Position numbers and translations under genes: made by a program
In this document: one piece after another, positions 1 through 5,428 of the stretch
How positions within the stretch are numbered: position 1 is the stretch's first letter
Layout of the letters: the number at the start of each line of letters is the position of its first letter
Source of the DNA: an uncultured Bacteroidota bacterium
GTDB taxonomy: Bacteria > Bacteroidota > Bacteroidia > Chitinophagales > Chitinophagaceae
Length of the DNA stretch: 5,428 bases
Assembly: GCA_903835145.1 (NCBI GenBank)
Contig: CAILMA010000578.1
Span: 1 to 5,428, forward strand
Direction: 5' to 3'
The notes under the pieces: generated by a model
What the model saw: only the letters and a program-made list of their open reading frames with translations
What the model was told of the DNA's origin: nothing
Databases searched by the model: none

Positions 1-1109
1 ACCTGTGGTTGATTGATGATAGGTGTACCCATAAGACTGCCAAAAGTGCCTACGTTGGTTACTGTGAAGGTACCGCCCTGTGTATCGTCAACTTTCAATT
101 TGTTGTTGCGGGCTGCATTGGCGAGTGCATTTACATCTTTAGTAAGGCCTAACAGGTTCTTTGTGTCTGCATTTTTAATAACCGGAACGATAAGGTTACC
201 ACTTGGCAGGGCAGTTGCCATACCGATGTTGACGTCTTTTTTAACGATAATTCTATCGCCATCCACACTCACATTTATCATTGGGTATTTGCGGATGCAG
301 GTGGTAATAGCTTCGATGAAAATAGGTGTGAAGGTGATTTTTTCACCATATTTTTTCTCGAAAGGAACTTTTGCTTTTTCTCTCCATTTCACAATGTTGG
401 TTACATCAGCTTCGGTGAAGCTGGTAACGTGGGGTGAGGTTGCTTTGCTGCGCACCATGTGTTCAGCAATCATCTTCCTCATGCGGTCCATTTCTATGAT
501 TTCGACATTCCCGCCGGGAATAGAAGAAGCAACTGCTGCCTGTACTGGTGCAGATACCGCAGGCTGTGCCGATGGAGTAGGCTCTGCCGCTGCTTGTGGC
601 GTTGGTGCAGTGCCGCGTGTAGCAACATAGCTTAAAATGTCTTTTTTGGTTACGCGGCCTTCGTTACCTGTGCCGGGAATGCGTTCCAGCTCAGCCATAC
701 CTATTCCTTCTTTGCCGGCAATATTCAATACCAGCGGGGAGTAGAAGCGGCTGCTGTGGTTGTTTTCTGCTATAGCTATGGGTGCTGCTGGGGCCACTTG
801 CTGTTGAATTTTTGCAGGCTGGGGAGCAGCAGCGGCAGGTGCAGGAGTCGCTGTTTTCTCGCCTGAGCCACCCTGATCTATGCGAGCAATAATGGCACCT
901 ACAGGTACTACATCATTTTCTTTATACAATAACTCGGTAATGGTACCGGCAGCTATGGAAGGCACTTCGCTGTCTACTTTGTCTGTAGCTATATCCAGCA
1001 AGGTTTCGTCCATTTTTATCTGGTCACCTGCCTTTTTATGCCATTTAAGTACGGTGGCTTCCATAATACTTTCGCCCATTTTAGGCATTACCAGATCAAC
1101 GATTGCCAT
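1..1109 (-). CDS. 2-oxo acid dehydrogenase complex E2 component (dihydrolipoyl acyltransferase), 3' end cut by the window
   Basis: This is the acyltransferase core of a 2-oxo acid dehydrogenase complex. It takes an acyl group from E1 on a swinging lipoyl arm and passes it to CoA in the cytoplasm. My translation from the ATG at 1109-1107 gives 369 residues with no stop. An N-terminal lipoyl domain (about 2-78) starts AIVDLVMPKMGES and carries the lipoyl-lysine K44 in ATDKVDSEVPS. An Ala/Pro/Gln-rich linker follows (about 83-115), then an E3/E1-binding domain (about 121-162, with IPGTGNEGRVTKKDI). A second Ala/Pro linker spans 166-200. The catalytic domain starts near 202 (MDRMRKMIAEHMVRSKATSPHV) and runs to GTFGSLMGTPIINQPQ at the edge. 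Family members usually have about 400-450 residues, so the missing end should hold the HxxxDG active site. The single lipoyl domain and sequence resemble branched-chain or generic Bacteroidota E2 proteins. Which 2-oxo acid is used cannot be decided here, so I give no symbol. Confidence 0.95.
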   Translation of the reverse strand, partial: MAIVDLVMPKMGESIMEATVLKWHKKAGDQIKMDETLLDIATDKVDSEVPSIAAGTITELLYKENDVVPVGAIIARIDQGGSGEKTATPAPAAAAPQPAKIQQQVAPAAPIAIAENNHSSRFYSPLVLNIAGKEGIGMAELERIPGTGNEGRVTKKDILSYVATRGTAPTPQAAAEPTPSAQPAVSAPVQAAVASSIPGGNVEIIEMDRMRKMIAEHMVRSKATSPHVTSFTEADVTNIVKWREKAKVPFEKKYGEKITFTPIFIEAITTCIRKYPMINVSVDGDRIIVKKDVNIGMATALPSGNLIVPVIKNADTKNLLGLTKDVNALANAARNNKLKVDDTQGGTFTVTNVGTFGSLMGTPIINQPQ

Positions 1110-1141
1110 AATAATTTGTTGTTATTTGTGTAAAAACCGAG

Positions 1142-1149
1142 CAAAAATA
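1142..1149 (-). promoter_or_regulatory. Candidate Bacteroidota -7 promoter box for the E2 gene
   Basis: The minus strand reads TATTTTTG here, an exact match to the TAnnTTTG -7 consensus of the Bacteroidota primary sigma factor. It lies 32 bases before the E2 ATG, which would give a short leader of about 25-30 bases. No good TTTG -33 box sits at the usual spacing; the nearest TTTTG is too close. AT-rich sequence containing AAATTT palindromes lies further upstream (about 1180-1195). Such boxes arise by chance in AT-rich DNA, so this is a candidate only. Confidence 0.4.
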
Positions 1150-1230
1150 ATCATTTGACGGGCAAAAGAAAAATAGCGATAAATTTTAAATTTAAGGAAT
1201 TGCTTCCAGAATTACGATAGTGCTATTGTT

Positions 1231-1260
1231 TTTGCCGAATTGGCGGCATTTTCAGGCAAA
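1231..1260. repeat. Inverted repeat between the DUF6048 and E2 genes, possible transcript end
   Basis: Two alternative hairpins can form. One pairs TGCCG (1233-1237) with CGGCA (1244-1248) around the loop AATTGG. The other pairs TTTGCC (1231-1236) with GGCAAA (1255-1260) around an 18-base loop. It lies about 30 bases after the DUF6048 stop, where the four-gene transcript might end. On the minus strand the hairpin is followed by an A-run rather than a T-run, so it is not a classical intrinsic terminator for those genes. It may only protect an RNA 3' end, or be chance. Confidence 0.25.
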
Positions 1261-1287
1261 GAATCGTACGCATTTCAGTTGCCGGAC

Positions 1288-2043
1288 CTACTTTTTGGGT
1301 TCCGTTGCTTTTTCATTACGTTTCCACCGGATAGCATAGCTCAGGTAGAAATTGAAGTCGAAGACAGCATTTTTGTCGCCGCGGCCGTAGCCGGCAATAT
1401 AAAGCGGGGAGAGGTCGTTGAATGATTTTCCGTTGAGCAGGAATTTGCCGCGCAGGTTCCAGCCGGCCAATAGCCCTTTCACAAGCTCTACTCTCACGCC
1501 CGCCGTTATTTCCATCCAGAAAGCATTAAAGCTTTTCCCGGAAAGCGCACCAGATGAGTTGCCCCAAACGCTGTCTATAACGGAATAGGAAGCCGCTGTT
1601 CTCGTGATATTTGCACCGCCCAGGCGAAGCCCCATAAAAAGACCGCCCCAATCTGTTGCATTTTCTCTTGGCAACAGTATTTTGTTGAATCCGAAGCGTA
1701 GGAATTGATTCTTTGTAGTATAGTTTAGGTCGTTGTAGGCCACTTTTGAATCTCCCCAACCGCCCTCTGCAACCAGGTATAGCTCACCGTGTGTGTAATA
1801 ATCCATGCCAAATTCGTAGCCGGTCTGGCTCGTAGTGAGCATATTGCGGATAGGATTCACGATGTCTGCACTAAAAACAAGTTGCCTGCTTCCTATTTCT
1901 TTATGGGGTGCAGCTACTGTATCAGGCGCAGCTGTAGTGTCAGCCGCCACCTGAGCTCTGATTGTACCCCATACTAACAGCAATAGAAAAATGCTAATAA
2001 TTCGGGTGAATAAATATTTCAAGTTGTCTTGTCGTGTTGACAT
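1288..2043 (-). CDS. DUF6048 family protein, predicted exported outer-membrane beta-barrel-like protein
   Basis: This 251-residue protein has unknown function. An N-terminal signal peptide is clear: basic residues up to R14, a hydrophobic core at about 15-28 (IISIFLLLLVW), and a likely cleavage after IRA-30 before Gln31. An Ala/Thr/Pro/Asp-rich spacer (about 32-47) leads to the folded part. That part has alternating hydrophobic and polar strands with many aromatic and Gly residues: LVFSADIVNPI, YEFGMDYYTHGELYLVAEGG, LNYTTKNQFLRFGFNKI, GGLFMGLRLGGA, FWMEITAGVRVELVKGLLAGWNLRGKF, and FDFNFYLSYAIRW near the end. From memory this matches the Bacteroidota DUF6048 family. The small barrel reading is inferred from strand pattern. 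Its first 50 bases overlap the end of the DUF6452 gene in another frame, so the two are probably translationally coupled. I kept the ATG at 2043 because it supplies the basic signal-peptide start; a TTG at 2022 is possible but would shorten it. No Shine-Dalgarno site is visible. Confidence 0.88.
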   Translation of the reverse strand: MSTRQDNLKYLFTRIISIFLLLLVWGTIRAQVAADTTAAPDTVAAPHKEIGSRQLVFSADIVNPIRNMLTTSQTGYEFGMDYYTHGELYLVAEGGWGDSKVAYNDLNYTTKNQFLRFGFNKILLPRENATDWGGLFMGLRLGGANITRTAASYSVIDSVWGNSSGALSGKSFNAFWMEITAGVRVELVKGLLAGWNLRGKFLLNGKSFNDLSPLYIAGYGRGDKNAVFDFNFYLSYAIRWKRNEKATEPKK

Positions 2044-2521
2044 TATTGGTTACGCTTGGATTGGTAATCAAAACAGAGTCTATGTGGTTGTGCGTTGTAG
2101 TTGCTGAGCTAAGGGTATAAAAGTAGGTATACCCGCACGCATTAGACAAAAACTGGAGCTGCCGCGTGTAGTAAAAATTGAGTGTATCGGGTGGCGTGCT
2201 GTAGGTACTATCGGTTAGCACGAGCCACGAACAAGAGTCGGCTAATGGAGATAGAGATATGGTAAACAATGCAGAAGCCGTAGTATAGACAACCGATTTT
2301 AACCCGCCATTGGTAAGTGCACCAAAAATGGCATTGGGCAGTGCGGTATCAATAGTGGTTGTTGCAGTGTCCGCAGCAAAATGTACGCATTCTATATTAA
2401 GGCTGGCAGTTTTTGGCACCAGGCAGGGTTGCCGTTCCTGATTGCAGGAAAACAGCCCTGAGCAAGCGACCACTGTTGCCAGTAACAAGCAAAAGCTTAT
2501 ATTTTTTCTCGGTTTAGTCAT
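1994..2521 (-). CDS. DUF6452 family lipoprotein of unknown function
   Basis: From the ATG at 2521 the protein has 175 residues. It begins MTKPRKN, then a hydrophobic stretch (8-19) and a lipoprotein-like signal ending in GLFSC, with Cys26 as the likely lipidated residue. VVAC at Cys20 is a second possible lipobox. Further cysteines are at 33, 45, 97 and 129. The body is Thr/Ser-rich and strand-like (FTISLSPLADSCSWLVL, LNFYYTRQLQFLSNACGYTYFY). It ends with DSVLITNPSVTNN and then LEIFIHPNY, which I recognise as the C-terminal pattern of the Bacteroidota DUF6452 family. The protein is probably anchored in the outer or inner membrane facing the periplasm. A start 33 bases further upstream (2554) is open, but it would put 11 extra residues before the signal peptide and overlap the previous gene by 41 bases. 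The ATG at 2521 overlaps it by only eight (ATGACTAA). Its end overlaps the DUF6048 gene by 50 bases, and the two families commonly occur side by side. Confidence 0.87.
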   Translation of the reverse strand: MTKPRKNISFCLLLATVVACSGLFSCNQERQPCLVPKTASLNIECVHFAADTATTTIDTALPNAIFGALTNGGLKSVVYTTASALFTISLSPLADSCSWLVLTDSTYSTPPDTLNFYYTRQLQFLSNACGYTYFYTLSSATTTHNHIDSVLITNPSVTNNVNTTRQLEIFIHPNY

Positions 2522-2789
2522 TAAGGGTGTTGAGTATTTTGTCAATTTCTGCAATCACCCCATCCAACTGCCGGTGCATATTTTCTTTTTCCTCCGGGTT
2601 AATGTCGGTTTTACCGAGATGCACGCTTACCATGCCATTATCGAGCGTGTTCACTTTTTTATGCAGTCGTTGTATCACCTTATTCTGCCCGTCAATGGTT
2701 GCTCTCAGGCGTTTGTTCTCAGCAATTAGTCCCGCATGCTTTTTTAACAATTGGTCCAGCTTTCCGTTAAGTAAATCCAGAGTTTCCAT
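2514..2789 (-). CDS. Small coiled-coil protein, resembling the pheT-zapA intergenic (ZapB-like) protein of Bacteroidota
   Basis: This is a 91-residue soluble protein with no signal peptide. Residues 1-50 form a probable coiled coil with regularly spaced leucines (L4, L7, L11, L14) and many charged residues (AENKRLRATIDGQNKVIQRLHKKV). A short linker with Gly and Pro (about 51-65) follows, then a second helix (66-90) ending in IAEIDKILNTLND. This layout resembles, from memory, the small proteins between pheT and zapA in many Bacteroidota, where a ZapB-like role in organising FtsZ is suspected. That role is inference. Here no zapA follows; the next gene encodes the DUF6452 lipoprotein. The start codon lies one base after the pheT stop (TAGAATG), and the stop overlaps the next start, so translation is probably coupled on both sides. 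It could equally be a coiled-coil protein unrelated to division. Confidence 0.83.
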   Translation of the reverse strand: METLDLLNGKLDQLLKKHAGLIAENKRLRATIDGQNKVIQRLHKKVNTLDNGMVSVHLGKTDINPEEKENMHRQLDGVIAEIDKILNTLND

Positions 2790-2790
2790 T

Positions 2791-5199
2791 CTATCTTATT
2801 TGCGCGTTAAGCTTATTCTTGTAGGTATCCATCAGCTGTTTCATCATTTGTTCTATTTCCACATCTGTGAGTGTTCTATCCTGCAACTGGAAAGTAAAGT
2901 TGAGCGCAAATGATTTTTTACCTGCACCAAGTTTCTCACTTTCAAATATGTCGAACAATCCAAATGACTGCAAAGCGCTGTTTTTCAATTGTTCGGTCGC
3001 ATCCTGTACTTGTTTGTAAGATACAGTTGTGTCAAGGACTATAGCCAGATCACGAGCCACTGCAGGGAATTTTGGAACTTCTGTGTAGTGGGTTGAGCCA
3101 GCGTTTGTTGCTTTTACCCATGTTTCCCAGTTAATGTCAGCGTAAAAAACCTCCTGCTTTATGTCGAATTCCTTCAGCCGGGCAGCGGGAATTGTCTTTA
3201 TACTGCAAAGTGGTTGGTTTTTCCATTTCCAAATGGTCTCCTGCACATTATTGGTCTCTGTATAAAAAACCTGCGTTTTCTGTATGCCGCAGTAGGCCAG
3301 AAGGGTATTTATCATGCCCTTGAGGTAAAATATGTTTGCTGGTTTTGACTGCTGGTCCCAATTCGTCGTTCGTACATTGCCGGTAATCCAGGCTGAGAGC
3401 CTTGCTTCCTGCACATACTTTCCGTCATATTGGTGGTATATATGCCCGAACTCGAACAGACAGAGGTCCTGATTTTTCCGGTTACAGTTGTATTGTACCA
3501 CTTCAAGTCCGCTCTCCAGCATAGATGGGCGCATAACGTCGAGCTCACTGCTGAGGCTATTTATCATCTTCACCAAATGCTCTTCGGCAGGGTAGTACTT
3601 ACTGTTTACTATTGAATTGGTAACTATTTCCTGAAAGCCCATTCCACACAGCAGGTTGGCTATTTTTTCTTTAATCTCCCTGTCGCCGGGTAGCGGATTG
3701 GTAAGTGCAATATCGAGCCTTCCCGAAAGTGCCACATTGTCCAGACCGTCAATTCGCAGAATTTCTTCTACTATATCTGCTGGTTGGGTTACATCTGTTT
3801 TATTGGAAGGCACTTGCAGGCTCAGCCCATTGTTGTCTTCGCGATTTATTTCAAACCCGAGTGCGAGCAACAGCTCTTGGATAGCAATTTTTTTATAATG
3901 TTTACCACTGAGCTTATTAATATATTCATAGGCAATGTTTACAATTTTGGGATTGAGTGCAACGGGGTATACGTCCGTTATGTCTGTTGATATTTCGCCG
4001 CAAGCATATTCCACCATAAGAGATGCTGCTCTGAGTAGAGAAGGAATAACATTATTTATGTCAACACCTTTTTCAAAATGCAGTGCAGCGTCGGTTCTCA
4101 GTCCGTGGTGCAGACTTGTACGCCTGATATGTGTAGCGTTGAAATAGGCACTTTCGATATAGATATTCGTGGTTTGCTCAGTGATGCCACTGTGAAGCCC
4201 GCCAAATACACCACCAATGGCGACCGGACCAGCACCATCGCAAATCATAAGGTCACCGCCTTCCAAAGTCCGTTCCTTGCTGTCGAGCGTAACGAATTTA
4301 GTGCCTGCAGGCTGAAATTTTACAGTGATTTCTTTTTTCGCAAGCTGGTCGGCGTCAAACGCATGTAACGGCTGGCCGAACTCATGCAGTACATAATTGG
4401 TGATGTCCACTATATTATTGATGCTGCGCACGCCAATGGTCTGCAGGCGTTGTTTCAGCCATTCTGGCGAATCGCCAACCTTTACGTTTTTGAGCCCTAT
4501 TCCAGTATACCTCGGGCAGGCCTCCGGAGCTTCGATGGTTACATTTATACCTTTATTGCCAACCGGGTCAACGCTGTATGTTGACGGAGTATTAATGGTA
4601 TATTTTTCTCCTTTGTGGTGGGTGAGGTAGGCACATACGTCCCGTGCCACGCCTATGTGGCTGTTGGCATCAGACCGGTTTGGTGTAAGTCCTATATGTA
4701 TTGCAAAATCAGTTTCAGGGATACTGAAGTAGTCTTTTGCAAGCGTACCAACCACTGCCTCTTCCGGTAATACAATCACGCCGGCATGGCTTTCGCCAAG
4801 TCCTATTTCATCTTCTGCGCAAATCATACCCTCGCTATCTTCGCCTCTTATTTTAGCTTTCTTTATCAGGAACGGTTCACCGGAATTAGGGTGTACCGTT
4901 GTTCCTACCGGCGCTACGACTACTTTTTGACCGGCGGCAACGTTTGGTGCGCCACATACAATGTGAAGCGGTTCGGCGCCACCTATATTAACTGTGGTAA
5001 CACGGAGTTTATCGGCGTTGGGGTGTTTTTCGCAGGTGAGTACTTCGCCGATGACAAGGCCGGCAAGCCCGCCCCGAACTGTTTCGGCACGTTCCACGGC
5101 TTCTACTTCAAGGCCAATAGATGTTAGTATCTGGCTTAATTCTTCAACAGGCAAGGGTTGCGGCAGGAAATCCAGCAGCCATTGGTAAGAAATGGTCAT
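2791..5199 (-). CDS. pheT: Phenylalanine--tRNA ligase beta subunit
   Basis: This is the beta chain of the cytoplasmic (alpha-beta)2 enzyme that charges tRNA-Phe with phenylalanine. The alpha chain (pheS) holds the aminoacylation site and is not in this window. The beta chain binds tRNA and edits mischarged tyrosine. The 802-residue protein is full length (about 795 in E. coli). Domains in order: N-terminal segment with MTISYQWLLDFLP; EMAP-like OB tRNA-binding domain (about 42-155, with KHPNADKLRV and IVCGAPNV); B3/B4 editing region (about 215-400, with GVRSINNIVDITNYVLHEFG, AIGGVFGG and HGLRTDAALHFEKGVD); B5 domain (about 415-490, with ADIVEEILRIDGLDNV); catalytic-like core (about 500-695, with LFEFGHIY at 581-588); and a C-terminal ferredoxin-fold anticodon-binding domain (about 707-802, with PKFPAVARDLAIVL). 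The ATG at 5199 gives the conserved N-terminus. It heads a four-gene run, and the next gene begins one base after its TAG stop. Confidence 0.98.
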   Translation of the reverse strand: MTISYQWLLDFLPQPLPVEELSQILTSIGLEVEAVERAETVRGGLAGLVIGEVLTCEKHPNADKLRVTTVNIGGAEPLHIVCGAPNVAAGQKVVVAPVGTTVHPNSGEPFLIKKAKIRGEDSEGMICAEDEIGLGESHAGVIVLPEEAVVGTLAKDYFSIPETDFAIHIGLTPNRSDANSHIGVARDVCAYLTHHKGEKYTINTPSTYSVDPVGNKGINVTIEAPEACPRYTGIGLKNVKVGDSPEWLKQRLQTIGVRSINNIVDITNYVLHEFGQPLHAFDADQLAKKEITVKFQPAGTKFVTLDSKERTLEGGDLMICDGAGPVAIGGVFGGLHSGITEQTTNIYIESAYFNATHIRRTSLHHGLRTDAALHFEKGVDINNVIPSLLRAASLMVEYACGEISTDITDVYPVALNPKIVNIAYEYINKLSGKHYKKIAIQELLLALGFEINREDNNGLSLQVPSNKTDVTQPADIVEEILRIDGLDNVALSGRLDIALTNPLPGDREIKEKIANLLCGMGFQEIVTNSIVNSKYYPAEEHLVKMINSLSSELDVMRPSMLESGLEVVQYNCNRKNQDLCLFEFGHIYHQYDGKYVQEARLSAWITGNVRTTNWDQQSKPANIFYLKGMINTLLAYCGIQKTQVFYTETNNVQETIWKWKNQPLCSIKTIPAARLKEFDIKQEVFYADINWETWVKATNAGSTHYTEVPKFPAVARDLAIVLDTTVSYKQVQDATEQLKNSALQSFGLFDIFESEKLGAGKKSFALNFTFQLQDRTLTDVEIEQMMKQLMDTYKNKLNAQIR

Positions 5200-5217
5200 T
5201 CAATAAAATATTTGCGG

Positions 5218-5225
5218 CAAAGATA
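5218..5225 (-). promoter_or_regulatory. Candidate Bacteroidota -7 promoter box for pheT and the operon
   Basis: The minus strand reads TATCTTTG, an exact TAnnTTTG match. It ends 18 bases before the pheT ATG, so transcription would start very close to the start codon, leaving a leader of about ten bases. No clear TTTG -33 box is found at the usual distance; the closest is TTTA at 5250-5247. The sequence after the box (CCGCAAATATTTTATTGA) is AT-rich and has no Shine-Dalgarno-like site, as is usual in this phylum. Confidence 0.45.
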
Positions 5226-5307
5226 ACTCATAGGGGCGATGAATAATAAATTGGGGTTTTATAAATCGAAAGAGCATTTCATAGAATATCGAATCTCGCC
5301 AAAACAA

Positions 5308-5336
5308 AGTATAAAGCACATCGCAAGCAAATACAA
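5308..5336 (-). promoter_or_regulatory. Alternative distal promoter candidate upstream of pheT
   Basis: The minus strand has TTGTAT (5336-5331), a 17-base spacer, and TATACT (5313-5308), which fits a sigma70-type promoter with a good -10 and a weak -35. The same stretch also has TTTG at 5331-5328 and TTTG at 5308-5305, a loose fit to the Bacteroidota -33/-7 pattern. It would give a leader of about 100 bases. I rank it below the box at 5218-5225 because the phylum's sigma factor does not use classical -35/-10 elements. Confidence 0.25.
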
Positions 5337-5365
5337 GGGGTCATATCGGCGAGTGCTAAAATTAG

Positions 5366-5428
5366 TTGCCCTCACTTGAAGTTTCCACAGGCTCCGGTGT
5401 CCCTCAAATGATACGAAATTCACCCCAA
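5366..5428. repeat. Possible dispersed-repeat fragment or start of a neighbouring feature at the window edge
   Basis: This end stretch differs in composition from the AT-rich DNA beside it. It contains TTTCCACAGGCTCCGGTGTC (5382-5401), with an imperfect palindrome CACAGG-CT-CCGGTG (5387-5400 region). On the plus strand it is open for 21 codons to the edge and reads EVSTGSGVPQ followed by MIRNSPQ from an ATG at 5408. On the minus strand one frame reads GTPEPVETSSEGN then stop. The pattern recalls short dispersed palindromic repeats with a CGACAGGCTC-type core found between genes in many bacteria, but only one copy is visible here. It could instead be the beginning of a plus-strand gene. Confidence 0.25.

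Noticed and set aside
13..630. A 205-codon open frame on the plus strand at the left end.
   Set aside because: It lies fully antisense to the E2 gene, whose minus-strand translation shows lipoyl, subunit-binding and catalytic domains. The plus-strand product is low-complexity and resembles no family I know.
1110..1287. Search of the DUF6048-E2 gap for a small RNA or small gene.
   Set aside because: Beyond the inverted repeat and promoter-like box I found only AT-rich sequence with no convincing frame or RNA fold.
2527..2913. A 128-codon plus-strand open frame across the coiled-coil gene and the end of pheT.
   Set aside because: It is antisense to two well-supported genes and its Ser/Leu/Phe/Cys-rich product is typical of a shadow frame.
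3790..3815. Lys467 in the PheT B5 domain (VPSNKTDV) where E. coli has Arg, considered as a missing key residue.
   Set aside because: Lys at this place is, from memory, normal in Bacteroidota PheT proteins, and the surrounding ADIVEEILRIDGLDNV motif is intact.
5259..5282. A seven-codon leader-like frame (MKCSFDL) upstream of pheT, considered as a phenylalanine attenuator peptide.
   Set aside because: It has only one Phe codon, and I see no paired terminator and antiterminator hairpins before pheT. The best promoter box also lies downstream of it.
5259..5428. A minus-strand open frame running from the window edge to a TAA at 5261-5259 (56 codons), which could be the tail of an upstream gene.
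   Set aside because: The translation is Cys-, Arg- and aromatic-rich with no recognisable pattern, it runs through candidate promoter sequence, and an open run of this length is common by chance. The true upstream gene cannot be judged without more sequence.

Overview
The window looks like a chromosomal housekeeping segment from a member of the Bacteroidota, probably near the Chitinophagaceae. This is inferred, not proven. The grounds are: a DUF6452-DUF6048 gene pair, families I know only from this phylum; PheT and E2 proteins with Bacteroidota-style sequence; no Shine-Dalgarno-like sites at any start; and upstream boxes that fit the phylum's -7 promoter consensus TAnnTTTG. Every gene I can support lies on the minus strand. 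The plus-strand open frames that overlap these genes are antisense shadows.

Layout, in the direction of transcription (high to low coordinates). Positions 5428-5200 hold no convincing gene. They contain an edge stretch that may be a dispersed repeat (about 5366-5428), a weak sigma70-like promoter, and a better Bacteroidota-type -7 box just ahead of pheT. Next comes a tight four-gene run: pheT (5199-2791, phenylalanyl-tRNA synthetase beta chain), a 91-residue coiled-coil protein (2789-2514), a DUF6452 lipoprotein (2521-1994) and a DUF6048 predicted outer-membrane beta-barrel-like protein (2043-1288). The junctions are a 1-base gap, an 8-base overlap (ATGACTAA) and a 50-base overlap, so one transcript with translational coupling is likely. 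A 178-base gap with an inverted repeat and another TAnnTTTG box follows. Last is the 5' part of a lipoyl-bearing 2-oxo acid dehydrogenase E2 gene (1109-1), which runs off the window before its catalytic His/Asp motif.

How the genes fit together: pheT supplies a core translation enzyme. The coiled-coil gene resembles the small protein that in many Bacteroidota lies between pheT and zapA, so a division role is a reasonable guess, but zapA is not here. The last two operon genes encode exported proteins of unknown function that are probably linked to each other, a lipoprotein and a barrel-like protein. The E2 gene appears to be a separate unit in central carbon or branched-chain amino acid metabolism. 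I see no mobile element, CRISPR array, tRNA or rRNA, and no clear new defence or biosynthetic system. The points most worth following are the coiled-coil gene without zapA, the long DUF6452/DUF6048 overlap, and the possible repeat at the right edge.
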